Positions 27,137-37,572 of a stretch of DNA of 64,000 nt are shown piece by piece. Below the pieces are notes generated by a model, which was given only the letters and a program-made list of their open reading frames with translations, did no database searches and was not told the origin of the DNA. The stretch's first letter is position 1. The number at the start of each line of letters is the position of its first letter. The DNA is from Streptococcus ictaluri 707-05 (lineage in GTDB: Bacteria > Bacillota > Bacilli > Lactobacillales > Streptococcaceae). The DNA is taken from contig NZ_AEUX02000005.1 in the NCBI RefSeq assembly GCF_000188015.2, positions 248,001 to 312,000 of the forward strand, written 5' to 3'. The translations under genes and the position numbers were made by a program.

Positions 27137-28426
27137 ATGATGTTACATAAGAAAAAACGTCCTGAGGTTTTATCTCCTGCAGGAACACTGGAAAAATTAA
27201 AAGTAGCGATTGACTACGGTGCTGATGCGGTATTTGTAGGTGGTCAAGCCTATGGCCTTCGTAGTCGAGCAGGTAACTTCTCGATGGAAGAGTTGCAAGA
27301 AGGCATTGACTATGCTCACGCTCGTGATGCCAAAGTCTACGTAGCGGCCAATATGGTTACCCACGAAGGGAATGAAGAAGGAGCCGGAGAATGGTTCCGT
27401 CAATTAAGAGATATGGGACTTGATGCTGTTATTGTTTCAGATCCAGCTTTGATTATGATCTGTTCGACAGAAGCCCCAGGTTTAGAAATTCACTTGTCAA
27501 CTCAAGCTTCTTCCACCAACTATGAAACCTTTGAATTTTGGAAAGAAATAGGATTGACACGGGTGGTCTTAGCGCGTGAAGTCAATATGGCTGAGCTAGC
27601 AGAAATTCGAAAACGTACTAATGTTGAAATCGAAGCCTTTGTCCACGGTGCTATGTGTATTTCCTACTCGGGACGTTGTGTGCTGTCTAATCACATGAGT
27701 CATCGTGATGCCAATCGTGGTGGCTGTTCCCAATCATGTCGTTGGAAATATGACTTGTATGAAATGCCATTTGGTGGCGAACGACGTTCCTTAGAGGGGG
27801 AAATTCCAGAAGAATATTCCATGTCTTCAGTTGACATGTGTATGATTGAGCACATTCCTGATTTGGTAGAAAACGGTGTGGACAGTCTGAAAATTGAAGG
27901 CCGTATGAAGTCAATCCATTACGTGTCAACGGTAACCAATTGTTACAAAGCAGCCGTGGATGCTTATATGGAGAGCCCAGAAGCCTTTTATGCTATCAAA
28001 GATGACTTGATTGATGAATTATGGAAAGTGGCTCAGCGTGAGTTAGCTACAGGTTTTTATTATGGGACTCCAACTGAGAATGAACAATTATTTGGTGCCC
28101 GTCGTAAAATCCCACAATATAAATTTGTCGGAGAAGTGGTTGCGTTTGATGAAGAAAGCATGACAGCTACTGTAAGACAACGAAATGTTATGATGGAAGG
28201 CGATAGAATCGAATTTTACGGACCTGGATTCAGACATTTTGAAACTATCGTCAAAGACTTGCACGATGAAGACGGTCAAAAAATTGATCGTGCGCCAAAT
28301 CCAATGGCTTTATTAACCATTAGCCTACCACAAGCGGTAAAACCAGGTGATATGATTAGAGCTTGCAAAGAGGGATTGGTTAATCTGTACAAGGAAGATG
28401 GTAGCGCCAAAACTGTTAGAGCCTAA
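27137..28426 (+). CDS. U32 family protease, tRNA hydroxylation type (TrhP2/YrrO-like)
   Basis: A 429-residue U32 protein. PEVLSPAGTLEKLKVAIDYGADAVFVGG opens the barrel, and the family signature follows: EAFVHGAMCISYSGRCVLSNHMSHRDANRGGCSQSCRW (split here into its parts: HGAMCISYSGRC, then GGCSQSCRW), whose four cysteines are those expected for an iron-sulfur site. Pairs with the preceding gene; probable job is prephenate-dependent tRNA uridine hydroxylation (inferred from TrhP work in E. coli and Bacillus). Confidence 0.9.
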   Translation: MMLHKKKRPEVLSPAGTLEKLKVAIDYGADAVFVGGQAYGLRSRAGNFSMEELQEGIDYAHARDAKVYVAANMVTHEGNEEGAGEWFRQLRDMGLDAVIVSDPALIMICSTEAPGLEIHLSTQASSTNYETFEFWKEIGLTRVVLAREVNMAELAEIRKRTNVEIEAFVHGAMCISYSGRCVLSNHMSHRDANRGGCSQSCRWKYDLYEMPFGGERRSLEGEIPEEYSMSSVDMCMIEHIPDLVENGVDSLKIEGRMKSIHYVSTVTNCYKAAVDAYMESPEAFYAIKDDLIDELWKVAQRELATGFYYGTPTENEQLFGARRKIPQYKFVGEVVAFDEESMTATVRQRNVMMEGDRIEFYGPGFRHFETIVKDLHDEDGQKIDRAPNPMALLTISLPQAVKPGDMIRACKEGLVNLYKEDGSAKTVRA

Positions 28427-28427
28427 A

Positions 28428-28471
28428 AATCCAAAAGAATAGTGAGTCATGACTTGCTATTCTTTTGGATT
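28428..28471. terminator. Hairpin after the U32 pair
   Basis: A perfect 15-bp stem, AATCCAAAAGAATAG (28428-28442) with CTATTCTTTTGGATT (28457-28471), beginning just after the stop. The T run is short on the plus strand. Confidence 0.75.
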
Positions 28472-28703
28472 TACTAAGAGTAAGAAGAAGTCTGGCTTCA
28501 AAAATAATCTATAGATATATCTGCTGATGAACAGTAAGCTTGCTGTCATGCTTTAGTTGTGGTTCCTTATTACAAGTTTGATAAGTGAATTCATAGCTAT
28601 TTTCCTCAGAAATTGATAAAATAAGGAGAGAATCTTAGAAAAGTTTTCAAAAGTACTATTTTTTCGATAGCATTTTCGAATAAATAAGTGAGGAGGAATA
28701 ACA

Positions 28704-28916
28704 ATGGCAGAATTTACATGTAAAATTGAAGAACATTTGCTGACACTGTCAGAAAATGATAAGGGTTGGACCAAAGAATTGAACAGAGTCAGCTTTAATG
28801 GTGCAGAAGCTAAATGGGATTTGCGCACATGGAGCCCTGATCACACTAAAATGGGGAAAGGTATTACCTTAACCAACGAAGAGTTTAAAACCATTCTAGA
28901 TGCCTTTCGCAAATAA
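28704..28916 (+). CDS. PC4/YdbC-type single-strand DNA-binding protein
   Basis: A 70-residue protein of the YdbC family, a bacterial relative of the transcription coactivator PC4: FTCKIEEHLLTLSENDKGWTKELNRVSFNG gives the strands, WDLRTWSPDHTKMGKGITLT the nucleic-acid-binding loop, and the C-terminal helix follows. Members bind single-stranded nucleic acids as dimers. Strong GAGGAGG ribosome site. Monocistronic. Confidence 0.9.
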   Translation: MAEFTCKIEEHLLTLSENDKGWTKELNRVSFNGAEAKWDLRTWSPDHTKMGKGITLTNEEFKTILDAFRK

Positions 28917-28934
28917 AAAAGCAAGGATGCTTTT
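28915..28934 (+). terminator. Terminator of the YdbC gene
   Basis: AAAAGCA and TGCTTTT around a 4-base loop, 2 bp after the stop; weak stem of mainly A-T pairs. Confidence 0.5.
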
Positions 28935-28949
28935 CTTTCCTCAAAAGAC

Positions 28950-29123
28950 TTAAAGAATCTTTAGAGCAAAGGACGCATTCCTGCTATTTTTTTGTTTTAA
29001 ATGGTCAGACAAACCAATGAAGAGAAAAATAATCCCTAATCCGATAAAAATGGGCTTTACTGCAAACAGACCATAGATGAGAAAGATAGCGGCAGATAGG
29101 TATGCCAAGTATTCTTTTGCCAT
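28950..29123 (-). CDS. Small membrane protein, 57 aa
   Basis: Starts MAKEYLAYLSAAIFLIYGLF and runs through two hydrophobic helices (about 6-20 and 24-39) to a basic, hydrophilic C-terminus (HLKQKNSRNAS). A GGAT ribosome site lies 7-10 bp upstream of the ATG. It lies downstream of the flavoprotein gene on the same strand, 60 bp away. No family recognised. Confidence 0.6.
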   Translation of the reverse strand: MAKEYLAYLSAAIFLIYGLFAVKPIFIGLGIIFLFIGLSDHLKQKNSRNASFALKIL

Positions 29124-30285
29124 GTGAGAAATCCTACCCTTTCCTTATGATGCTTTTATTATATCATAAAAGGCTAGAAAAACTTAGCAGTCATAAGTCA
29201 CATCGCAGCAGTCCAAATTATCTAGATACATCTGGTTAGCTTTAAAGAAGTCGATTTCCTCACTATCTAGAGTCCACTTGTCACGTTTAGCTATTTCCGC
29301 AATAATAGGTAAAAATCGTTGTCTGAATTTATAGATATAACAGAAAATGGTTTGGTCATGTCTAAGACTTGGTCCGATCAGGAAACAATTGGGACTAATG
29401 GTGGATTCGTCATCTTTAGTGACTTGTGGGATACCATCGTTATCGTAGTCAAAAACAGCTTGTCCACCGATTGCTTGACTGGCATTTCTAAAACCAGTGG
29501 CCAGAATTGGCTTGTGCTTGCTGTGAGCTTTTGTTCCATCTTGGAAGGTAACTTGATAACCTTTTTCATCTCTGTCAATTTGGCGAGCAATTTTACCCTC
29601 ATTAATATGGACATGATATTGAGGATTTTCTTGAATGTGTTTTAGGCGTTCCTTTGTGATAGGTGATAAGGAAATGCTAGGATCTGGCGCACTTTCGCTT
29701 TTACCAAAACCATTGGTAAAGAGATGAATCTCATTTCCTAAATAAGCTAGGTTGGTTAAAGCATCACAGGCACTCTCATTTCCACCGATAACAATAAAGG
29801 GATTCTCGGATTGAACGTGAAAAGAATCTACTTGTCCGTAGTGCATTCCTAATTCTGCTCCCTTTATTCCTTGTGTGTTTGGAAGTTGAAATTCTCCGCA
29901 AGCCATAATCAAGTAGTCGCAGCTGACTTTACCATCACTCGTATCCAGTTCATAGATGTCCTTAGAGCGATGAATAGCTGTTACAGACGTTTGCGTTTTG
30001 ATGGGTAACTCATAGGTTTTGGCTAATAAGGAAAGGTAATGGGCGTATTCAGGTCCAGAGAGATGTTCTTTTTCAAAGGTAAATGCCGGTGAAGTGTTAG
30101 GAACGACCGCATTAATATCAGGAAAGCCAAAGCCATTTGTGGTAAATGATGGGGTGATGAAGCGAGTGGTTTTGGGCCATTTCAGAAAGCTATCTCCGAT
30201 TTCACCTTTTTCTAAGACTAAAAAGTCGTCTTGTTTAAGTCTTTTTAAGGCGCAAGCAAAGCCAATGCCAGCAGCGCCAGCTCCA

Positions 30286-30298
30286 ATAATAATAAGTT
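30286..30298. repeat. 13-bp target-site duplication, left of copy 2
   Basis: ATAATAATAAGTT, repeated exactly at 31463-31475. Confidence 0.9.
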
Positions 30299-31462
30299 CC
30301 CGCGTTGTAAAATGAAGTGCAACAAAAAAGACATGTTCGTCTGATATACTAGAATTCCCCAATTCAGTATGGAAAGCAGATGAACATGTCCAACATTAAT
30401 TTTACCAGAAAATCATCCTATTCTCATCTTTCAGCCACAGAACGGGGTGAAATTGCTGCTTATCTTAAAATGGGAAAGAAACCCGCTGAGATTGCTCGAC
30501 TCTTGGGTCGTCACCGTTCTACAATCTGCCGAGAAATAAAACGTGGTTCAGTAGAACAGGTAAAGGATAAGAATGGAAAACAAACCTTCTTCAACGCCTA
30601 TTTCGCTGATAGTGGGCAACGTGTCTATGAAACCAATCGTCAAAAGAGTTCTTATCTCAAGTTGAATGACTGCTCCGCTAGGTTCATTGAACAATTAGAA
30701 TCTGCCTTGACGGCTAACATTCGTCTCCATAGTGTGGATAGTTTTGTTCAGACTTACAAAGTGAACCATCCTGAAGAAGTCGTCCCCTCTACCAAAACGA
30801 TTTATCGTTATATCAAAGAGGGGGTATTAGCTATTAAACCAATCGATTTGCCTAAGATGGTTAGTATCAGAAAACGTTCTAAGAAAGTCATGAAGACGAA
30901 TAAGAAGACTTTAGGTAAATCTATCGAAGAACGTCCAGAATATATTAATGATCGTTCTGAATTTGGGCATTGGGAGATTGATTTGGTTCTCGGCAAGAAA
31001 ACCAAAGGTGAAGCTGTTATGTTGACTTTGGTAGAGCGCCAGACACGCTATGCACTAGGAGTTAAGCTAGAAGACAAGCAGTCCCAAACCATTAACCGAG
31101 CTGTCACGCATCTCATCAGTCAGTATCCTATTGCATCCATCACAGCGGATAATGGTTCTGAGTTTAGTTTACTCTCAAACTTAGAAGCTGTTGAAGTTTA
31201 CTTTGCACATCCCTATTCTTCACATGAGAGAGGAAAAAACGAGAACTTCAATGGCCTCCTCAGAGAATATGTCCCTAAAGGAGTCTCACTTAATCCACTA
31301 ACCTCTGAAGAACTTGACAATTATATTACTGCTATCAATGAGCGCCCAAGACGACTTCTTCAATATCAATCCTCAAAATTCCTGTTTGAGCTATCCCGAA
31401 CAGCTTAACATCTGGAACTCTAGTTATCTATGAACTGGTTGCACTTGACTTGACAACTTGCG
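30299..31462 (+). mobile_element. IS30-family element (IS1239-like), copy 2
   Basis: 1164 bp, the inverted twin of the element at 24841-26004. Left end CCCGCGTTGTAAAATGAAG, right end reading inverted CGCAAGTTGTCAAGTCAAG. Inserted after the ninth codon of the flavoprotein gene with a 13-bp target duplication. Confidence 0.93.
30380..31408 (+). CDS. IS30-family transposase, copy 2
   Basis: A 342-residue DDE transposase, identical to copy 1 except phenylalanine at residue 8. Two helix-turn-helix regions and the D-D-E core (HWEIDLVLG, TADNGSEF, HERGKNENFNG). The 5' IS end carries a TATACT box that could drive it. Intact. Confidence 0.95.
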   Translation: MNMSNINFTRKSSYSHLSATERGEIAAYLKMGKKPAEIARLLGRHRSTICREIKRGSVEQVKDKNGKQTFFNAYFADSGQRVYETNRQKSSYLKLNDCSARFIEQLESALTANIRLHSVDSFVQTYKVNHPEEVVPSTKTIYRYIKEGVLAIKPIDLPKMVSIRKRSKKVMKTNKKTLGKSIEERPEYINDRSEFGHWEIDLVLGKKTKGEAVMLTLVERQTRYALGVKLEDKQSQTINRAVTHLISQYPIASITADNGSEFSLLSNLEAVEVYFAHPYSSHERGKNENFNGLLREYVPKGVSLNPLTSEELDNYITAINERPRRLLQYQSSKFLFELSRTA

Positions 31463-31475
31463 ATAATAATAAGTT
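31463..31475. repeat. 13-bp target-site duplication, right of copy 2
   Basis: ATAATAATAAGTT, identical to 30286-30298. Confidence 0.9.
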
Positions 31476-31588
31476 TATGATGTGTCATGTAATTCTCCTT
31501 GACAAGTATAGTATTTTAAGATAGAATACTTAACCAGTTAACTTTTTAAGTTTAACAAATATCACCTTATTTGTAAAGAAAGGGAATT

Positions 31589-32608
31589 ATGTTTCTTCTT
31601 ATTTGTATTTTAATCATGTGGGCCATGATTTTTGGAATGGCTTTTTTCTATATTGGCAGTCTAAAAGAAGCTTTAGCCCCACGCATGCTTTATCAATTTA
31701 CCTTAGCTATCATAGTCGCAACGGTAGCTTGGTTATTTGGGGCCTATTTTTTAGCATTTGAAGGCCACTGGTCTAGTGTTGTGACAGCAGGGCACTTGTC
31801 TTTATACCGTATCCTTGATATTCTTTTTCAACTCTGCTTTTGTTTGTATGCGGTGGTCATGTTTATTGGATCAATCATTGATCGGGTTAAGACCAGATCA
31901 CTTTTATTAGCAGTCTTTGTTTGGGTCTTTTTGGTGTACAGTCCCTTGGCCTATCTTATCTGGAGGCCAGAAGGCTTTTTAGCTCAAATGGGTGTTGAGG
32001 ATTTCTCGGGCGGAATAGTGGTTCACCTGTCAGCAGGCTTATCAACTTATGTTTTAGCTTACTATAAAGGACGGACAGATCATATTCATGATAAGTTAAG
32101 AGAGGAATGGCTTTATCTGGGAATGATTTTAGTGACTCTAGGTTGGTTCGGTTTTAATGTAGTACCTGTCGGTCAATTGAATGATGCAGCTGGACAAGTC
32201 TTACTAAACACCCTTCTAGCTATTATCAGTGGCGGCTTGGCATGGTCTTTAGCTTCTTATTTTTCGACTAAAGAGGAATCTAGTTTAGCTTTATTAAATG
32301 GCATGATTGTTGGTTTGGTTACCAGTACAGCTGGAGTAGGCTATCTGGATGCTCTACCAATAGTGATTGTCACCTTTTTAGCTAGTTTTTTGACCTACTT
32401 TTTAACAGATGCCATTAGTAAAAAGTTGTCTGTTGATGATGTGGTTGATCCATTTGGGATGAATGGTATCGGAGGTCTACTGGGCAGTCTAGGGGTCATT
32501 GTCTTTCATCCACATATCATAGGAGCTCAATTATTAGCTATTGCTATTGCAAGCTTGCTTTCGCTTCTTGTGACATGGGCCATTGCGCGGTTTATTATGG
32601 CTTCTTAA
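31589..32608 (+). CDS. Ammonium transporter (Amt family), divergent
   Basis: A 339-residue membrane protein with about ten helices, shorter than most Amt proteins (about 400). Conserved blocks are present: DFSGGIVVHLSAGLS (first pore histidine H146), GWFGFN, TAGVGYLDALP and VDPFGMNGIGGLLG. In the last block the second pore histidine of Amt proteins is asparagine (N292). Ribosome site AAAGGGAATT. No glnK/P-II gene follows. It probably conducts ammonium but with an altered pore. Confidence 0.85.
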   Translation: MFLLICILIMWAMIFGMAFFYIGSLKEALAPRMLYQFTLAIIVATVAWLFGAYFLAFEGHWSSVVTAGHLSLYRILDILFQLCFCLYAVVMFIGSIIDRVKTRSLLLAVFVWVFLVYSPLAYLIWRPEGFLAQMGVEDFSGGIVVHLSAGLSTYVLAYYKGRTDHIHDKLREEWLYLGMILVTLGWFGFNVVPVGQLNDAAGQVLLNTLLAIISGGLAWSLASYFSTKEESSLALLNGMIVGLVTSTAGVGYLDALPIVIVTFLASFLTYFLTDAISKKLSVDDVVDPFGMNGIGGLLGSLGVIVFHPHIIGAQLLAIAIASLLSLLVTWAIARFIMAS

Positions 32609-32635
32609 GAAATTTTGACAAAATAGAGAGCAATA

Positions 32636-32672
32636 AAAAACCCTTGCTTCATTTATGAAGCAAGGGTTTTAG
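32636..32672. terminator. Bidirectional terminator between amt and yjiH genes
   Basis: CCCTTGCTTCAT (32641-32652) pairs perfectly with ATGAAGCAAGGG (32655-32666), with A run before and T run after, so it serves both converging genes. Confidence 0.9.
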
Positions 32673-34028
32673 TTAGAAGAATAAATGAGCCATTAGAATA
32701 ATAATGGGTAATGAAATCAAGGTACGTTCAATAAAAATGATAAATAGCTCAATGATATTAACAGGAATCTTAGAGCCCAAAATAACCGAGCCTGTCTCAG
32801 ACATATAAATCAGTTGCACAATGGAAACAGTAGCAATAATAAAGCGTGTCATCTCACTTTTAATCTCTGCCGCCATGATAGAAGGAACAACCATGTCTGA
32901 AAAGCCAACAATCATGGTCTGACTAGCCGCAGCTGCTTCAGGAATACCAAAGAGCTCTAGTAAAGGTAAGAAAGGCATACCCAAAATTTTAAAGACTGGC
33001 GTTGAAACAGAGATGATTAAGGCCAAGGTCCCGACGGTCATAATAGTTGGGATGACGCCAAACCATAAACTAAGCACTGTTTTTGAAGCACTATTGATAA
33101 AAGTTTTGACATCACCATTTGATTTGGACTTATCAATAGCTAATTGCAAGGCCCAAGTTAACTTGTTATGATGCTCAGGTATAGTCTCAGAAGCCTTGTC
33201 TTTAAGTGTGATAAAATGGCTATCAGGCTTGCGAGATAAGGGGGGGAGATGAGGGATAACAAGAGCACAGACAATGCTACTGGCAATAACCGTTAAGTAA
33301 AAATGGCCAAAATAATCAGTTAAGCCAACGTTTTGAAGCACCACCAAACAAAAAGTAATAGATACTGCCGAAAAAGTAGTGGCAATCGTGGCTGCTTCTC
33401 GTGCCGTGTAGTGTCCGGCAACATATTGCTTATCTGTTAAGGCAATCCCAATCGTACCATCACCCACAAAAGAAGCTACACAGTTAACAGCAGAGCGACC
33501 AGGTAAATGGAATAAAGGACGCATTATAGGGGTTAGGAAAACTCCCACAAATTCTAATAAACCAAATTCCGTTAAGAAAGGAAGGATAAAACCAGCTGCT
33601 AAAAAGATGGTGAACAGTCCTCCAATTAAGTCAAAAAGAATGAGACCTCCTGTATCCTTGCTCCAAATCACTTCTGGCCCTAATTGGAAGACCGTTATTA
33701 GCCCTAAAAGTAAGCCTGTTAGGCGAACTAGCAACCAAAAGAGAGGGATATCTGAAATTTCTCTTAGAAGGTCATTTTGGGAAATAAAGGCTGGGCGAAA
33801 GAAACGATAGAGTAGTGCTAAGAGATACGATATGGAAATAATCAGTAAGATAAGGTATGGAATAGGAATGAGGCTGTTAATCCATTGGTTAATGGATTTA
33901 GAAATAACAGAAACAGCCACGGTGGACATGCCTTTGTACTGAAAAGGGGTCATCAATAGTAGAATCCCAATAAGGGAAGGGATAAGAAAGGTTAAAATAG
34001 CTTTAACCGATCGGCGTTCTTGGGTCAT
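32673..34028 (-). CDS. YjiH family membrane protein (nucleoside-recognition gate domain)
   Basis: A 451-residue membrane protein with about eleven hydrophobic helices and a gate-type region (FVGDGTIGIALTDKQYVAGHYTAREAA and, late, VGFSDMVVPSIMAAEI). The YjiH group is related to nucleoside-transporter gates and spore-maturation membrane proteins; substrate unknown. Monocistronic, ribosome site GGAGG. Confidence 0.83.
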   Translation of the reverse strand: MTQERRSVKAILTFLIPSLIGILLLMTPFQYKGMSTVAVSVISKSINQWINSLIPIPYLILLIISISYLLALLYRFFRPAFISQNDLLREISDIPLFWLLVRLTGLLLGLITVFQLGPEVIWSKDTGGLILFDLIGGLFTIFLAAGFILPFLTEFGLLEFVGVFLTPIMRPLFHLPGRSAVNCVASFVGDGTIGIALTDKQYVAGHYTAREAATIATTFSAVSITFCLVVLQNVGLTDYFGHFYLTVIASSIVCALVIPHLPPLSRKPDSHFITLKDKASETIPEHHNKLTWALQLAIDKSKSNGDVKTFINSASKTVLSLWFGVIPTIMTVGTLALIISVSTPVFKILGMPFLPLLELFGIPEAAAASQTMIVGFSDMVVPSIMAAEIKSEMTRFIIATVSIVQLIYMSETGSVILGSKIPVNIIELFIIFIERTLISLPIIILMAHLFF

Positions 34029-34156
34029 AAAATCCTCCAGAGTAAGAGCTTATTAGCTCAAAAAACAGTATCAGCTTTTAGTTTCAGTGGTTCAGTAGAA
34101 TAAGATAAGAAACAAGGTATGTCTTAAGAAATTGTCTACGTGATCAAGCCCACTGA

Positions 34157-34222
34157 TAAATAAAGAAACCGAATATCTAAACGAGAAGTTTGGTTCTCTG
34201 TTACAGATCATTCGGTTTTCTT
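34157..34222 (-). terminator. Terminator of lysS
   Basis: AAACCGAAT (34166-34174) pairs with ATTCGGTTT (34210-34218); a small GAGAA/TTCTC hairpin lies in the loop. On the minus strand the stem runs into CTTTATTTAT. Confidence 0.6.
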
Positions 34223-34302
34223 AGTGACTTCAATAGGTCTTTGAGTAAAGACTTTTGAAAGTCTTCAGCTAGAAGCCAATGTTAGCACATCCTTGGGTGC
34301 TA

Positions 34303-35838
<1,536 letters not shown>

Positions 35839-35952
35839 TCAGAATACACCTATATTTCAATGGAAAAGATAAGTCCCTTTCTTAGACAATTTGAAAAGCT
35901 TATTCGAAAATAGTATAATGTTAGGGATATTATTAGAAAAGAAAAGAGATCC

Positions 35953-36855
35953 ATGATTACAGCTATTGTTTTTGATGTTGACGACACTATTTATGATCAG
36001 CAAGCACCTTATCGTATTGCTATGGAAAAGTGCTTCCCTGACTTTAATATGTCCATGATGAACCAAGCCTATATTCGTTTTCGTCACTACTCTGATATTG
36101 GCTTTCCAAGAGTGATGGCAGGAGAATGGACAACAGAGTATTTTCGTTTCTGGCGCTGCAAAGAAACCCTTCTTGAATTTGGCTACCGAGAAATCGATCA
36201 AGAGACTGGTGTTCATTTTCAAGACATTTATGAGCATGAGCTTGAAAATATTACCATGCTAGATGAAATGCGCATGACTCTTGATTTTCTCAAGACCAAA
36301 AATGTTCCTATGGGAATTATCACTAATGGTCCAACAGAACATCAACTCAAAAAGGTTCGCAAATTAGGCTTATATGATTACGTTGATCCTAAACGTGTGA
36401 TTGTTAGTCAGGCTACAGGTTTTCAAAAACCAGAAAAAGAAATTTTCAATTTAGCCGCAGAGCAATTTGATATGAACCCACAAACTACCCTCTATGTGGG
36501 AGATTCCTATGATAATGATATTATGGGGGCTTTTAATGGTGGTTGGCATTCTATGTGGTTTAATCACAGAGGGCGTAGCTTAAAAGCAGGTACTAAGCCT
36601 GTTTATGATGTGGCCATTGATAACTTTGAACAATTATTCGGTGCCGTCAAAGTGCTCTTTGACTTACCAGATAATAAGTTTATCTTTGATGTTAATGACA
36701 AAAAGAACCCTATCTTACAAATGGGCCTTAATAATGGCTTGATGATGGCCGCAGAGCGACTGTTAGAAAGCAATATGAGTATTGATAAAGTGGTTATTTT
36801 ATTACGTCTCAATAAGCAACAAGAAAAAGTGCTGCGTCTTAAATATGCTAGATAA
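35953..36855 (+). CDS. HAD hydrolase, YjjG-like, with C-terminal extension
   Basis: A 300-residue haloacid-dehalogenase phosphatase. Motif I FDVDDTIYD (residues 7-15), motif II ITNG, motif III lysine in GFQKPEKEIF and motif IV VGDSYDNDIMGA. The HAD fold ends by about residue 230; the last 70 residues (from KFIFDVNDKKNP) form an extra helical region not part of the fold. Resembles nucleotidase-type YjjG proteins; substrate unknown. Divergent from lysS. Confidence 0.85.
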   Translation: MITAIVFDVDDTIYDQQAPYRIAMEKCFPDFNMSMMNQAYIRFRHYSDIGFPRVMAGEWTTEYFRFWRCKETLLEFGYREIDQETGVHFQDIYEHELENITMLDEMRMTLDFLKTKNVPMGIITNGPTEHQLKKVRKLGLYDYVDPKRVIVSQATGFQKPEKEIFNLAAEQFDMNPQTTLYVGDSYDNDIMGAFNGGWHSMWFNHRGRSLKAGTKPVYDVAIDNFEQLFGAVKVLFDLPDNKFIFDVNDKKNPILQMGLNNGLMMAAERLLESNMSIDKVVILLRLNKQQEKVLRLKYAR

Positions 36856-36924
36856 GAAATAGCAGACACTTTAAGTTCAAAAATGAGTTTTTTAATGTAA
36901 AGAATGTCAATAAACGACAAACAC

Positions 36925-37556
36925 CTAAGAAAATGATTCATTTTCCAAGTAGCTTTTATCATTCCATCTGAGGCAGTGGAAGTGTTGGCAATCACTGGTT
37001 TCTAAAACTGTTAGACTAGCATTGGCTAAGCCACCTTTTGCGCGCAAAAGTGCAGGTTCAAATCCTAAGAGAGAACGAATAGAAGCTGTTAGGTTAGCCC
37101 CATGACCAACGATTAGGACATGCTCATATCCCTTGTCTTCAAAGGAGTGAACAAGCTGTCGAACGCGTTGCGTTGTTTCATAGATGGACTCAGCTTCAAA
37201 TTGGCTGGCCTTAAATTTAGCTAGATTATGCTGAAAAGCAGCTATTTGACTAGGGTAAATGGCTGACATGGTTGCGATTTTTGCCCCTTCTAACTTTCCA
37301 AGTTGCCATTCTCTCAAAGCTTTAGTATAAGTTACTTCTTCACTAATATCAGCTTCTTCGATGAGAATCTTAGTAGTGTCAATTGCTCTTTTTAAATCAC
37401 TAGAGTAAACAGCGTCAAAAGCAATAGAATCAATTTCATTGGCTAATGCTTTAAGTTCCTCTTTTGATTCTTCAAGTAGTGGTGAGTCGCCACTACTTGA
37501 AAACGTCCTTCAACATTCCAAAGGGTTTTGCCATGTCTTACAAAATATAATTTCAT
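36925..37556 (-). pseudogene. Histidine phosphatase (phosphoglycerate mutase-like), frameshifted
   Basis: Would encode about 210 residues. The start MKLYFVRHGKTLWN has the catalytic RHG; the rest includes YSSDLKRAIDTT, LREWQLGKLEG and VLIVGHGANLTA with the second catalytic histidine. The frame is lost just after GRFQ: CAAGTAGTGGC is seen where CAAGGTAGTGGC (Q-G-S-G) would keep the frame, a loss of one G near 37498. The site lies in the arm of a perfect 12-bp inverted repeat (37471-37482 with 37490-37501). Substrate unknown; not glycolytic phosphoglycerate mutase. Confidence 0.88.
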
Positions 37557-37572
37557 AACGGTATAACCTTTC

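Larger units (their letters stand above)
29184..31488 (-). pseudogene. FAD-dependent NAD(P)-binding oxidoreductase split by IS30-family copy 2
   Basis: The body (29184-30298) encodes a flavoprotein with the FAD Rossmann motif IIIGAGAAGIGFA at its start, an NADP-type VIGGNESACDAL near 200 and the late ATGF motif. The first 9 codons lie beyond the IS at 31488-31463 (MTHHKLIII), preceded by an AAGGAG ribosome site. The element duplicated AACTTATTATTAT, so removing IS and one repeat restores MTHHKLIIIGAGAAG. A TTG at 30362 inside the IS end is in frame with the body and would add about 21 foreign residues, so a chimeric protein is possible if transcribed. Relatives are monooxygenase or thioredoxin-reductase-like; substrate unknown. 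Confidence 0.9.

Noticed and set aside
28553..28828. 91-codon minus-strand frame over the YdbC promoter
   Set aside because: Antisense to the strong YdbC ribosome site; low-complexity composition.
34029..34302. T-box or other leader near lysS
   Set aside because: The structured sequence is downstream of lysS and reads as a terminator; the lysS 5' region is short and featureless.
35857..36237. 126-codon minus-strand frame over the lysS-HAD divergent region
   Set aside because: Overlaps the HAD gene and both promoters; no family resemblance.
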